DNA from: Deltaproteobacteria bacterium
GTDB taxonomy: Bacteria > Myxococcota_A > UBA9042 > PHBI01
NCBI GenBank assembly: GCA_020632715.1
Contig: JACKFA010000002.1
Span: 1,044,501-1,108,500, forward strand
Reading direction: 5' to 3'
Length of the DNA stretch: 64,000 bases
Positions 17,911 to 26,524 of this stretch are shown here, piece by piece. The first letter of the stretch is position 1; each line of letters starts with the position of its first letter. The notes beneath the pieces were generated by a model. The model did not search any database. It was not told the origin of the DNA and saw only the letters and a program-made list of their open reading frames with translations. The translations under genes were made by a program, and so were the position numbers.

Positions 17911-18102
17911 CAATGTAACGTATGCGGACGCGCCCTCGCGGAGCCGCCTGTGACGCGCTCCGGAGGGTCTCGCGCGGCGCGCCCCCGGCGGCTCGGTAAC
18001 CGCCCGTGAGCGCTGCCATCACGCGTTGGCAGTCAGTAAGGCCCGGGACCTGCCGGTCAATGGACGCGACGCGCGGCGCCGCCCCGCGGGGAGCCTCGGC
18101 CG
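17911..18102. other. Intergenic region with a short inverted repeat
   Basis: Between the E1 gene and the DsbA-like gene there are about 300 non-coding bases. Apart from the promoter described separately, CTGCCA (18013-18018) and TGGCAG (18027-18032) form a 6-bp inverted repeat that could be an operator or a weak terminator for the DsbA-like gene. I see no other structure. Confidence 0.3.
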
Positions 18103-19059
18103 TCAGTCGCGCTTCGGCGCCTTGAGCACGGTCTCGAGGTTGTCGTAGTCCACGACGTAGCCGTCGACGAAGAACGTGGGCGTCCCGTCGAGCTGGAGCT
18201 TGTCGCTCTCCGCGAGGTCGCGGGCGACCAGCGCCTCGACGGCGGGGTCGGCCAGGTCCTTGTCGAGCTGCGCCATGTCGACGCCCGCCTCGGCCGCGAG
18301 CTTCCTCACCGCGCCGTCCTCGGCCGAGAGCGTGTCCTGGTTCTCGAAGAAGTGCTCGTAGACCTTCCAGAACTTGCCCTGCCGGTTCGCGGCGAGCGCG
18401 ACCCGCGCGGCCTCGTGGCTGTGCTTGTGGATGGCGTCGAGCGGCAGCATCTTCACGTAGAGCACCGCGTCGTACTTCTTCGCGAGCTCGCGCGCCGGCT
18501 CGCTCGCCATCTTGCAGTACGGGCACTGGAAGTCCGTGAACTTCACCATCACGTGCTTCGCCGTCGCCGGATCGCCCTCGAACGGGGAGCCGGTGAAGTC
18601 GAACGTCGCCTTCTTCGCGCGCCGCGCGGTCTCCTCGAGGAGCACCTTCGTGACCTGCCGCTTCGAGAGCCCCTGCGACACGGACTTCACGGCCATCGCG
18701 CCGAGGTCCTTCGCGAGCCGGCAGACGTCGTCGCCCTTCAGGCTCTCGAGGAAGCTCTTGGGCGTCCCGCACGGGTCGTACTGCTCGCTCAGCACCTCGC
18801 CGAGGACGCGCTTCTCGTCGTCGTCGAGGTCGCCCGTGTCGAGGCTCGCGGGGAGCTCGATCTTCGCCTTCGCCGGCCCCTCCGCGTCGCGTGTGACGCC
18901 GTCGTCGGGGGCGGGGCGCCCCGGCGGCGGGCTCGTCGCCGTGATGGGCTCGTCGGGCCGGTTGTTCTGGCAGACGCACTGGCTCAACATGAAGCCGAGC
19001 ACGACGGCGCTGTAGCCGATGGTGCGTCCCACGACGCCGAGGACGGTGCGATCGCTCAT
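18103..19059 (-). CDS. Membrane-anchored DsbA/DsbG-like thioredoxin-fold protein
   Basis: 318 residues from ATG 19059 with a GGAGGAG ribosome-binding site. An N-terminal hydrophobic anchor (VLGVVGRTIGYSAVVLGFML) precedes two cysteines (CVC) and a Pro/Asp-rich linker. The thioredoxin domain carries the redox motif FTDFQCPYCK (C179, C182) and cis-Pro in DGTPTFFVDG. The domain layout fits the DsbA group with the helical insert. Predicted periplasmic disulfide oxidase or isomerase, useful in an organism that exports many Cys-rich lipoproteins. The segment with YDPCGTPKSFL and DDVCRL before the domain adds another cysteine pair of unknown role. Confidence 0.88.
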   Translation of the reverse strand: MSDRTVLGVVGRTIGYSAVVLGFMLSQCVCQNNRPDEPITATSPPPGRPAPDDGVTRDAEGPAKAKIELPASLDTGDLDDDEKRVLGEVLSEQYDPCGTPKSFLESLKGDDVCRLAKDLGAMAVKSVSQGLSKRQVTKVLLEETARRAKKATFDFTGSPFEGDPATAKHVMVKFTDFQCPYCKMASEPARELAKKYDAVLYVKMLPLDAIHKHSHEAARVALAANRQGKFWKVYEHFFENQDTLSAEDGAVRKLAAEAGVDMAQLDKDLADPAVEALVARDLAESDKLQLDGTPTFFVDGYVVDYDNLETVLKAPKRD

Positions 19060-19582
19060 GACTCCTCCAGCGCGAGCCCGTGGCCAGTACCACACCCCAA
19101 CACCCCGGACAACCTCCGCCACCCCCGCCTGGATCGCTCTCGGGACGAACCTCGGCGTCGGCCGCGCCATCCTCGCCCGCGCGCGGCGCGCGCTCGGCGC
19201 GACGCCGGGGATCGCGCTCGAGGCCGCGTCGCGCGTCATCTGCACCGAGCCGATCGGGCCCGCGCAGCCGCGCTACCTGAACGCCGTCGTGCGCGTCCGC
19301 ACGACGCTCCCGCCGCTCGCCCTCCTCGCGGCCCTACAGCGCGTCGAGGGCGCCTTCGGCCGCGTCCGCCGCGCCCGCTGGGGGCCGCGCACCCTCGACC
19401 TCGACCTCCTCTTCTTCGGCGACCGCGTCATGCGCGCGCCGGACCTCGTCCTCCCGCACCCCGAGCTCCACCGGCGCCGCTTCGTCCTCGGCCCCCTGGC
19501 CGAGCTCGATCCGGACCTCCGCCACCCGCGCCTCGGCCGCACCGTGGCCGAGCTCCTCGCCGCGCTCGACGCCGCCGCGTGA
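19058..19582 (+). CDS. folK: 2-amino-4-hydroxy-6-hydroxymethyldihydropteridine pyrophosphokinase
   Basis: HPPK transfers pyrophosphate from ATP to the pterin in folate synthesis. AWIALGTNLG, RRARWGPRTLDLDLLFFGD and LPHPELHRRRFVLGPLAEL are the family signatures, including the metal-binding DLD pair. The only in-frame start before the conserved core is ATG 19058, giving 174 residues with a 22-residue extension; this ATG overlaps the start codon of the divergent DsbA-like gene, so the start is less sure than the identity. No folP or folB is adjacent. Confidence 0.9.
   Translation: MTPPARARGQYHTPTPRTTSATPAWIALGTNLGVGRAILARARRALGATPGIALEAASRVICTEPIGPAQPRYLNAVVRVRTTLPPLALLAALQRVEGAFGRVRRARWGPRTLDLDLLFFGDRVMRAPDLVLPHPELHRRRFVLGPLAELDPDLRHPRLGRTVAELLAALDAAA
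19084..19112 (-). promoter_or_regulatory. Promoter of the DsbA-like gene
   Basis: TTGTCC (19112-19107), a 17-bp spacer, TACTGG (19089-19084) on the minus strand. It lies inside the first codons assigned to folK, the divergent gene. Confidence 0.5.
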
Positions 19583-19602
19583 GACGCCCGGTCACACCGG
19601 CG

Positions 19603-19631
19603 TTGGCGCCTCGCACCAAAGCTGGTAGAGG
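19603..19631 (+). promoter_or_regulatory. Promoter giving a probable leaderless mRNA
   Basis: TTGGCG, a 17-bp spacer, TAGAGG. The -35 box begins exactly 35 bases before the ATG at 19638, so transcription would start at or next to the start codon. Confidence 0.55.
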
Positions 19632-19637
19632 CCTCCC

Positions 19638-20660
19638 ATGCGACTGCGACGCGCGCTGCTCCTCGCCTGGACACTGCCCCCCCTCATCGGCTCGGCCGCC
19701 TGCGACCTCGAGCAGCGGACGGCTCCGTCGGTCGCGGTGCCGCTGACGGCGCGCGAGCCCGGGCCGGTCGCGACGACGGCGCTCGCGCCGGTGCCGCTCG
19801 CCACCCAGGCCGACTACGACGCGCTCGAGGCGAGCTGGGAGGGGCGCCGCGATCCGTCCGGCCTCCTCTCGGTCTACGCCGGGATCGCGAAGGCGCGCGA
19901 CGAGGCGAAGCTCCCGGCCGACCCGCTCCTCCTCCAGCGCATCGCCGTGATGCTGTCGAGCTCGCGCGGCCAGGACGACTGGGTGAAGGGCGCGACCGAC
20001 ATCGGCGATCGCCTCGGTAAGGAGGCGCCGGAGAACCCACACACCCGCTATCTCCAAGGCTTCCTGAAGCGCATCATCCTGCTCGCGGGCGCCGGTGACC
20101 GGCAGCTCGTGATCACGGGCTTCAACCGCGTGGCGGCCGAGCAGGTCATCCGCGACTGGGGCGAGCTCGTGCGCCTCTTCCCCGACTACGTGGGCCCCCA
20201 CGGGCACACGGGCGCCCAGATCCGGGAGGACATCGCGACGCTCGCGCGCGGCCTCGCCGCGTTCGACGCGCGCGCGAAGGCGAGCGACGAGGACGCCGGC
20301 ACGCCCACCGCCGCGCGCCCCGCCGCGCCGGAGGAGCTCAAGGCGATGGGCGACGTCGCCGCCTTCGAGACGGGGAACGCCGTCGAGCGGCGCGTCATGT
20401 GTCGCGACCGCGCCGGCGCGAAGCGCGTCGGCGGCCCGTCGGCGAGCGAGAAGCGCGTCGACTTCCTCTGCGCCATCGAGATCGGGACCCTCGCGGAGGC
20501 CGCCGAGCGCCTCGCCGCCCTCGTGGCGGCGGATCCGGCGACCGACGCGTGCGGCGAGGCCGGCCGGCTCCTCGGTCGCTACGTCGGCAAGTCGGAGGAG
20601 AGGGCTGTGGCCGCGCTCCGCGAGCGTGGCCTCGAGCGCTGCGTCCCGAAGGCGGAGTAG
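19638..20660 (+). CDS. Predicted lipoprotein, helical-repeat type
   Basis: 340 residues. Signal peptide MRLRRALLLAWTLPPLIGSAAC with a plausible but atypical lipobox (SAAC). The mature part is mostly alpha-helical with paired helices (YDALEASWEGRRDPSGLLSVYAGIAKARDE) suggestive of TPR-like packing, and contains four widely spaced cysteines near the C-terminus (C261, C273 region and C316, C336 by rough count). I recognise no family. Convergent with the Cys-repeat lipoprotein gene downstream. Confidence 0.65.
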   Translation: MRLRRALLLAWTLPPLIGSAACDLEQRTAPSVAVPLTAREPGPVATTALAPVPLATQADYDALEASWEGRRDPSGLLSVYAGIAKARDEAKLPADPLLLQRIAVMLSSSRGQDDWVKGATDIGDRLGKEAPENPHTRYLQGFLKRIILLAGAGDRQLVITGFNRVAAEQVIRDWGELVRLFPDYVGPHGHTGAQIREDIATLARGLAAFDARAKASDEDAGTPTAARPAAPEELKAMGDVAAFETGNAVERRVMCRDRAGAKRVGGPSASEKRVDFLCAIEIGTLAEAAERLAALVAADPATDACGEAGRLLGRYVGKSEERAVAALRERGLERCVPKAE

Positions 20661-20715
20661 CCTCCCGCGAGGTCGCTCCGCGCGTCGCTCTCGCGCGGTC
20701 GGAGCCGGAAAAGCC

Positions 20716-20762
20716 AGCGCCCGTCGCGAGGCCGGGGCGGATGCCGGCTCGGGACGGGCGCT
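20716..20762. terminator. Long hairpin between convergent lipoprotein genes
   Basis: Ten-base perfect arms AGCGCCCGTC (20716-20725) and GACGGGCGCT (20753-20762) enclose a 27-base interval with an additional internal GC hairpin. Suited to act as a bidirectional terminator. Confidence 0.5.
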
Positions 20763-20828
20763 CGGTCGTCCTCGCGGTCCCGCCGGCCGCCGTAGAGGCG
20801 GTCCGTCGGGAGCGCGGGTCAGCTCAGG

Positions 20829-21572
20829 TCAGTAGGCGGCGCAGAAGCCGTAGGCGTCGCAGAAGCTGCCGGTCGGGCAGTCCCAGTCGTCGTTGCAGGT
20901 CAGGACGTCCACGCACTGGCCGCCCTGGCCGCAGACCTGCTCGGGGCCGCACTGGTAGTCGTTCGAGCAGGCCCCGTACGCCTCGCAGAGGCCGTCCGCG
21001 GAGCAGTACTCGGCCGTCGTGCAGTCGTAGTCCGTGCTGCAGAGGTCACCGACCCAGCACTGACCGTCGACCGCGCAGTACGTCCCGGCGGGGCACTGGC
21101 TGTGGCTCGAGCAGCCCGGGAGGGGGTGGCACTGGCCGTCGTTGCCGCAGTAGTCCCGGTAGTCGCACTGCGAGTCGGACTGGCACTCGGGGATCTGGTA
21201 GCAGACCCCGTCGCCGGCGCAGGCGTAGCCGTAGGCGCAGTCGGCGTTCGAGTAGCAGCCGGTGTCGGCGTAGCAGAAGCCGTCGCTGCCGCAGTACTCG
21301 CGCGGGCCGCAGTGCGCGTCGACCGTGCACTCGACGTCGGCGTAGCAGTAGCCGTCGCCGCCGCAGTAGGAGCCGTACGCGCAGTCGTAGTCGTCGTAGC
21401 AGCCGGGGTCGGTGGTCACGGGCTCGTAGCAGATGCCGTCGTAGCCGCAGTAGGAGCCGTAGGGACAGTCGTAGCTGTCCGAGCAGGTGTAGACGCCCGT
21501 GTCGATGTAGCAGCCCGAGAGGCTGGCGCTCAGGGCGATGAATCCGAGCAAGAAGGTGCGCTGCATGGTCAT
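20829..21572 (-). CDS. Lipoprotein made of nine tandem CX5CX5CX4C repeats
   Basis: 247 residues. Lipobox LSASLSGC near residue 22. The remainder is nine copies of a 24-25 residue unit such as CYDDYDCAYGSYCGGDGYC, each with four cysteines spaced CX5CX5CX4C, rich in Tyr, Asp and Gly. Unit consensus is about xCxxDxDCxxGxYCxxDGxCY. The spacing recalls small disulfide knots (EGF- or dickkopf-like) used as rods on surfaces. Start is ATG 21572 or ATG 21566. Predicted outer-membrane surface protein; perhaps adhesion or structural. It lies divergent from the lipoprotein/RelA-like operon. Confidence 0.8.
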   Translation of the reverse strand: MTMQRTFLLGFIALSASLSGCYIDTGVYTCSDSYDCPYGSYCGYDGICYEPVTTDPGCYDDYDCAYGSYCGGDGYCYADVECTVDAHCGPREYCGSDGFCYADTGCYSNADCAYGYACAGDGVCYQIPECQSDSQCDYRDYCGNDGQCHPLPGCSSHSQCPAGTYCAVDGQCWVGDLCSTDYDCTTAEYCSADGLCEAYGACSNDYQCGPEQVCGQGGQCVDVLTCNDDWDCPTGSFCDAYGFCAAY

Positions 21573-21732
21573 GTCTCCGTCTCCGCCGTGGTCGTGGCCG
21601 TGCGTGGGCTCTACGACGGGCGCGCCGGCGAGATGTTCACTCAAAGTCTCCCCGGGGGCAATGCCCGGCCCCCGAGGCGGGTTCCAGTCCGACGGGGCGG
21701 GCAACGCTTTCGCGCGCCGCCGCTTTGGTGTA

Positions 21733-21750
21733 CACACCCACACGGGTGTG
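21733..21750. promoter_or_regulatory. Palindrome in the divergent intergenic region
   Basis: CACACCC and GGGTGTG pair perfectly around ACAC, inside the 280-base gap between the Cys-repeat lipoprotein gene and the next, divergent gene. It might be an operator for either gene. No convincing promoter boxes were found around it. Confidence 0.3.
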
Positions 21751-21852
21751 GCGCGGTCTCGCGGAGCGCCCCCGGCGGCCGCTCGGGCCGCAGGTCGTGG
21801 CCGAGCGCGCGCCCCGCGCGGTCGGCGAGCCCCGGGAGATGGGACAGACAGC

Positions 21853-22509
21853 GTGCCGTCGAGCAGCGCACATCACGTCGCCCGCGCCGTGCTGACCCTC
21901 GCCGGGGTCGCGGCGCTCGCGCTCGCCTCGGGCGCGTGTGCTCCCCGGTCCGGCGGCCCCGCGGTGGCCGTGGTCGAGGAGCTCGAGCAGGCGTGGCAGC
22001 GCGGTGACCGCGAGCGGGTCCATGACATCGTGGACTTCCGCGCGCGCATCGAGGAGATGCTCGGCGACGTCTGGCGCGGCGCCCCCCCCGAGGACCAGGA
22101 TGAAGCGGTCGACCTCGCGAGAGCGATGTTCGACACGACGATGGAGCGATATTGGACGAGCCAGTACGAAGGCCGCCCCCACCAGACGCGAATCTCCCGG
22201 ATCGACGGTCCGCACGTGTGGGTCGAGAGTCGAGCCTCTGGCGACGGGCGATCCGATTTCGCGTGGATCTACCGCGTGACGTCGTCCCAGGGGCGGTACC
22301 GCGTGACCCAGCGCGAGCTGAAGCTGGGCCCGGTGCAAAGCAACACCTCGGCGTTCTATCCCCTCGCGCTCAAGCGCATCGGGCAAGAGTATGGACGACG
22401 CCCCACGCTCTCCGAGCTGAACGCGAACCTGCCCTCGCTCCTCGGGACCATGCGCGAGCGCACGTACGTGGTGCCGGACCTGAAGCACCTGAAGGGGCGA
22501 GGCCGATGA
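21853..22509 (+). CDS. Exported hypothetical protein, MlaC-like helical domain possible
   Basis: 218 residues from GTG 21853. An N-terminal signal (AVLTLAGVAALALASGAC) ends at a possible lipobox. The mature chain (VVEELEQAWQRGDRERVHDI, MFDTTMERYWTSQYEGR) is helical, then has beta-rich segments (RISRIDGPHVWVESRAS, SDFAWIYRVTSSQGRYRVTQ); this order is reminiscent of MlaC/Ttg2D phospholipid-binding proteins, but I am not sure. Its stop overlaps the start of the RelA-like gene (ATGA), so the two are translationally coupled. Confidence 0.6.
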   Translation: MPSSSAHHVARAVLTLAGVAALALASGACAPRSGGPAVAVVEELEQAWQRGDRERVHDIVDFRARIEEMLGDVWRGAPPEDQDEAVDLARAMFDTTMERYWTSQYEGRPHQTRISRIDGPHVWVESRASGDGRSDFAWIYRVTSSQGRYRVTQRELKLGPVQSNTSAFYPLALKRIGQEYGRRPTLSELNANLPSLLGTMRERTYVVPDLKHLKGRGR

Positions 22510-23621
22510 GCTCGACGCTCGCCGACCTCGACCCGACCCAGTTCTCGCCGCTCGCGATGCTCGTGCGTGAGGAGCGGACCAACCGCGTGCTCGCGCAACT
22601 CGCGGCCCAGCTCGACGCCCTGCGCGCGGCGGAGGCGTCGGGCGCCGAGCCGCCGACGCTGACGCTCGAGCAGAGCGAGATCGACTTCTGCCGCGAGCAG
22701 TGGGAGCTCGGCGTGCTGCGCGGCGAGCACCGCCTTTACGACCTCGCGACGCTCGTCGCGTGGCGCCTCACGGGGAGCTCGCGCATCGAGCTCGTCGCGC
22801 GCGTGCTCGTCGGGCCCAAGGAGGAGGAGGAGTCGCTCGCGGCGCCCCGCATCGTCATCGAGGAGCGCATCACGCGCGAGGAGCTGAAGCGGACGAGCGA
22901 TTACAGCCTCGCGAACCGGATCGCGCGGCACTACCGCTATCGGCCGCACTACGACGCCACGTTCGGCAAGCTCTACGCGCGCGCGAGCTTCCTCGAGCTG
23001 CGGCCGCTCGGCATGGCCGACGACGCGCTCGCGACCCGCGTCATGACGCGCGTGAAGGCGAACGAGCAGATCTGGAACAAGGTCTGCGACGCGCTCTTCG
23101 ACATCGACAACGTCGTCCAGCGCGACAAGATCCTCAACTCCCGCTCGAAGTACGTCAAAGACGTCTTCGGCATCAAGGTGCTCACGCCGCGGCGGGCCGA
23201 CAGCTACGCCGTGGACGCGGCGCTCGGCAGCATGCACTTCTCGCCGGCCGAGGTGGAGTCGCTCGGGTTCCCGTTCGACCCGACGATGGCGCAGCTGCAG
23301 CTCCTCGAGCACAAGGACTACATGGCGCTCCCGCCGGACCGGAAGAAGAAGACCGGCTGGGAGGCCATCAAGAACGTGTACCGCTGGGGCGGGCAGCTCT
23401 TCGAGATCCAGATCCAGACCGAGGCGAACTACTTCCTCGAGGTGCTCGACCTCACCGACACCTCGCACCGCACGTTCGAGATGCAGCGCCGACGCATGCG
23501 CTGGGAGCTCGAGGAGCGCGTGCCGCACTACCGCGACTTCCGGCGGGTGCTGAAGTACATCTTCCGCGCGGACCCGATCCGCGAGGTCGAGGCGCCCGTC
23601 TGGCTGAACGTCGTGCCCTGA
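22506..23621 (+). CDS. RelA/SpoT-fold nucleotidyltransferase-like protein
   Basis: 371 residues. After a helical N-terminal half, the C-terminal half carries RelA/SpoT synthetase-like elements: MTRVKANEQIWNKV (RVKxxxSIxxK-like), YVKDVFGIKVL (the DxxGIR strand with the metal-binding Asp), LEHKDYMALPPDRKKKTGWE (KDYIxxPKxxGY-like) and FEIQIQT (EIQIRT with the catalytic Glu). Tyr of the GY motif is Trp here and the Arg of GIR is Lys. It may synthesise (p)ppGpp-type or other alarmones, or pyrophosphorylate another target. No HD hydrolase, TGS or ACT domain is present. Coupled to an exported protein gene. A palindromic element begins at its stop codon. Confidence 0.7.
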   Translation: MSSTLADLDPTQFSPLAMLVREERTNRVLAQLAAQLDALRAAEASGAEPPTLTLEQSEIDFCREQWELGVLRGEHRLYDLATLVAWRLTGSSRIELVARVLVGPKEEEESLAAPRIVIEERITREELKRTSDYSLANRIARHYRYRPHYDATFGKLYARASFLELRPLGMADDALATRVMTRVKANEQIWNKVCDALFDIDNVVQRDKILNSRSKYVKDVFGIKVLTPRRADSYAVDAALGSMHFSPAEVESLGFPFDPTMAQLQLLEHKDYMALPPDRKKKTGWEAIKNVYRWGGQLFEIQIQTEANYFLEVLDLTDTSHRTFEMQRRRMRWELEERVPHYRDFRRVLKYIFRADPIREVEAPVWLNVVP

Positions 23622-23784
23622 GAGGCTGTGAAGAAATCCCCTCCCGTCGCCGGCATCGCCGATACGCTTCGCCGGCCTTCGTCGCAGCCCCTTGAAATAC
23701 CACGAGGTATTCCCGCGGGGCTGCTCCTTGGGCGGCTCGCGGCTCGGCGCGCCGGCTCGGTCCGGGCATTTCTTCACAACCTCT
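23621..23784 (+). repeat. Palindromic element, copy 1
   Basis: 164 bp flanked by near-perfect 17-bp inverted repeats (AGAGGCTGTGAAGAAAT / ATTTCTTCACAACCTCT). It begins at the last base of the TGA stop of the RelA-like gene. Internal conserved blocks are TCCCGTCGCC (23642-23651) and GGCTCGGTCCG (23754-23764); a central hairpin AATACC-ACGA-GGTATT lies between them. The same blocks occur in copies at 55755 and 59672. Confidence 0.8.
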
Positions 23785-23833
23785 GAGGTGAGCCGGTCAT
23801 GACGCGCCGCGTCATGGCCGGTCGAGCCCCTCG

Positions 23834-25723
23834 TCAGCCGGCGCGCCGCCGGAGGTGCACGAGCAGCGCCGACACCGCCGCCGGCGTGACCCCGTGGAGG
23901 CGGCTCGCCTGCCCGACGCTCCGCGGTCGCGCCCGCGCGAGCTTCTCGCGCGCCTCGCGCGTGAGGCCGGCGACGTCGTCGTAGACGAGGTCCTCGGGGA
24001 GGAGCTCCCCCTCGAGCTTCTCGAAGCGGCTCACCTGCTGCGCCTGCCGCGCGATGTAGCCCGCGTAGCGCGTGCGGATGACCACCTTCTCGGCCGCGAC
24101 CGGGTCGAGCCCGCCCGTGACGTCGACGCCGAGCGCCGCGCACGTCGCGAGGTCGATCTCGGCGCGCCGCAGGAGCTCCTCGCAGGTCGTCGGCTGCTCG
24201 ATGGGGCCGGTCCCGAGCTCGCGGAGGCGCGCGTTCGTGTCGGCGTTCGGGAGGAGCCGCGCCTCGCGGAGCGCGGCGCACGCGCCCTCGACGGCGGCGG
24301 AGCGCGCGAGGAACGCGCCCCAGACGCGGTCGTCGACGAGCCCGAGGCGGCGCCCCGCGGGCATGAGCCGCTCGTCGGCGTTGTCCTCGCGGAGGAGCAG
24401 CCGGTACTCCGCGCGCGACGTGAACATGCGGTACGGCTCGTCGACCCCGCGGGTGACGAGGTCGTCGACGAGCACGCCCAGGTAGCCCTCGCCGCGCCCG
24501 ACCACGAAGGGCGCCTCGCCGCGCACGCGCAGCGCCGCGTTCACGCCCGCGAGGAGGCCCTGCGCCGCGGCCTCCTCGTAGCCGGTCGTCCCGTTCAGCT
24601 GCCCCGCGAAGAAGAGCCCGCCGACGCGCCGCGTCTCGAGCGCGTGCGTGAGCTCCCGCGGGTCGACGTAGTCGTACTCGACGGCGTAGCCGGGGCGCGT
24701 GATCTCCGCGCGCTCGAGCCCCGGGATGGTGCGCACCATCGCGAGCTGCACGTCGTAGGGGAGGCTCGTCGAGATCCCGTTCGGGTAGATCTCGCGCGTC
24801 GACAGCCCCTCCGGCTCGAGGAAGAGCTGGTGGCGGTCCTTGTCGGCGAAGCGGACGATCTTGTCCTCGATCGACGGGCAGTAGCGCGGCCCCGTGCCCT
24901 CGATCTGGCCCGAGTACATCGGCGAGCGGTGGAGGTTCTCGCGGATGACGCGGTGCGTCGCATCGTTCGTGTAGGTGATGTGGCAGGGCACCTGCGGCAG
25001 CGTGACGCCGCCGCCGTACGCCGCGAACGGCCGCGGCGGGTCGTCGCCGGGCTGCACCTCGAGCCCCGCGAAGTCGATGGTGCGCCCGTCGAGGCGCGGC
25101 ACGGTGCCCGTCTTGAGGCGCCCGAGCGGGAAGCCGAGCCGCGCGAGCGCCCCCGAGAGCCCGGTCGCCGCCGCGTCGCCTGCGCGCCCGCCCGCGAGCT
25201 TCTTCTCGCCGTAGTGGCAGAGCCCCTTGAGGAAGGTGCCGGTCGTGAGGATGACGGCGCGCGCGGCGTAGCGGACGCCGAGGTCCGTGACGACGCCGGT
25301 CACCACGCGCTCACCGCCGGGGCCCTCGGCGACGAGCAGGTCGGCGACGCCCGCCTGCTTCATCGACACGCCGGGCGCCGACTCGATCTCGAGCCGCATG
25401 ACGCGCGCGTACTCGAGCTTGTCGGCCTGCGCGCGGCTCCCGCGGACGGCCGGCCCCTTGCTCGTGTTGAGCTGCCGGAACTGGATCCCGGCGCGGTCGG
25501 TCACGCGCGCCATCGCCCCGCCGAGCGCGTCGATCTCCTTGACGAGGTGCCCCTTGCCGAGCCCGCCGATGGCCGGGTTGCAGCTCATCCAGCCGACCCG
25601 GTCGATGTTCATCGTGAGCACGAGCACGGACGCGCCCATGCGCGCCGCGGCGAGCGCGGCCTCACAGCCGGCGTGGCCTGCGCCCACGACGATGACGTCG
25701 ACCGGTGCGTCGTGGCCGCCCAT
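23834..25723 (-). CDS. mnmG: tRNA uridine-5-carboxymethylaminomethyl modification enzyme MnmG (GidA)
   Basis: 629 residues, the standard length. With MnmE it forms the cmnm5 modification at U34 of tRNAs. The FAD site VVGAGHAGCEAALAAARMG, MSCNPAIGGLGKGH, LTTGTFLKG and GSRAQADK are diagnostic, as is the C-terminal helical domain with the RYAGYI segment. It is the last gene of a pal-cpoB-mnmG run (9-base gap), unlike the common mnmE-mnmG-rsmG-parAB arrangement. Confidence 0.97.
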   Translation of the reverse strand: MGGHDAPVDVIVVGAGHAGCEAALAAARMGASVLVLTMNIDRVGWMSCNPAIGGLGKGHLVKEIDALGGAMARVTDRAGIQFRQLNTSKGPAVRGSRAQADKLEYARVMRLEIESAPGVSMKQAGVADLLVAEGPGGERVVTGVVTDLGVRYAARAVILTTGTFLKGLCHYGEKKLAGGRAGDAAATGLSGALARLGFPLGRLKTGTVPRLDGRTIDFAGLEVQPGDDPPRPFAAYGGGVTLPQVPCHITYTNDATHRVIRENLHRSPMYSGQIEGTGPRYCPSIEDKIVRFADKDRHQLFLEPEGLSTREIYPNGISTSLPYDVQLAMVRTIPGLERAEITRPGYAVEYDYVDPRELTHALETRRVGGLFFAGQLNGTTGYEEAAAQGLLAGVNAALRVRGEAPFVVGRGEGYLGVLVDDLVTRGVDEPYRMFTSRAEYRLLLREDNADERLMPAGRRLGLVDDRVWGAFLARSAAVEGACAALREARLLPNADTNARLRELGTGPIEQPTTCEELLRRAEIDLATCAALGVDVTGGLDPVAAEKVVIRTRYAGYIARQAQQVSRFEKLEGELLPEDLVYDDVAGLTREAREKLARARPRSVGQASRLHGVTPAAVSALLVHLRRRAG

Positions 25724-25732
25724 CGACCGCGC

Positions 25733-26524
25733 CTACTTGCAGTCCTTGCCGAGCTCTTTCAGCCGCTTCTTCGCGGCGGCGCCCTCGGGCCCGCTCTTGA
25801 ACTCGTCGCCGGCGAACTTGAGGATGCTCTTCGCGCGCCCGCAGTCGCCCTTGATCACGTAGATCTCGGCGATGCGCATGACCGCCTGCGGGGCGATTGG
25901 CGCGTCGTGGTGCCGGTCGAAGACCTTCTGGTAGTAGCGGATGGCCTCGTCCGTGTCGCCGTGGCTCTCCATCGCCTTGGCGATCTCCCAGAGCGCGGTC
26001 GGCGCGCGGACGTCGTCCGGGAAGGACGCCTCGTAGAGCTCGAAGATGGCCTGCGTCTGCCGCACGTCCCCGGCGGCCGCGGCCTTCTCACCCGCCGCCC
26101 ACATGCCGTCCTTGTCCTTCGGCAGGTCGTGCGGGAGGAAGAAGGCCGTGGAGCCGAGGCGGTCGGCGAGCTCGCGCTTGATGACGTTGAGGTCGGCCTC
26201 GACCGAGCGCAGCTGCACGGTCGCGGCCTCGAGGTCGCCCTTGAGCTTCGTGTCGTCGGTCTCGAGGCGCTCCACGCGGAGGCCGAGGTTCGCGCCGCTC
26301 TTCCTGAGCGTCTCCTCGGCCTCGGTCAGCATCTGGTGGAGCTTCTCGAGGCGGGCGACGTCCTCCTTCATCGACTGCTCGAGGCGGTCGCGGAACTTCT
26401 CGAGGCCGCCGATGCGGGCCTCGAGCCGGTCCACGTCACCCGAGGTCGCGCAGCCGCTGCCGGCCGCGCTCCCCGTCGCGAGCAGCGCCGCGACGAGCGC
26501 GGCGCGGCCGATGCGGACGCTCAC
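25733..26524 (-). CDS. CpoB/YbgF-like lipoprotein with coiled coil and TPR domain
   Basis: 263 residues from a GTG that overlaps the pal stop (GTGA). Signal and lipobox ATGSAAGSGC. Residues about 28-120 are a long coiled coil (LEARIGGLEKFRDRLEQSMK, ETLRKSGANLGLRVERLETD), and about 140-260 are TPR-like (RQTQAIFELYEASFPDDVRA, DEAIRYYQKVFDRHHDAP). This is the architecture of CpoB, the Tol-Pal accessory factor that coordinates outer-membrane constriction with peptidoglycan synthesis. Linkage to pal supports the call. A lipid anchor replaces the soluble form of E. coli. Confidence 0.82.
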   Translation of the reverse strand: MSVRIGRAALVAALLATGSAAGSGCATSGDVDRLEARIGGLEKFRDRLEQSMKEDVARLEKLHQMLTEAEETLRKSGANLGLRVERLETDDTKLKGDLEAATVQLRSVEADLNVIKRELADRLGSTAFFLPHDLPKDKDGMWAAGEKAAAAGDVRQTQAIFELYEASFPDDVRAPTALWEIAKAMESHGDTDEAIRYYQKVFDRHHDAPIAPQAVMRIAEIYVIKGDCGRAKSILKFAGDEFKSGPEGAAAKKRLKELGKDCK

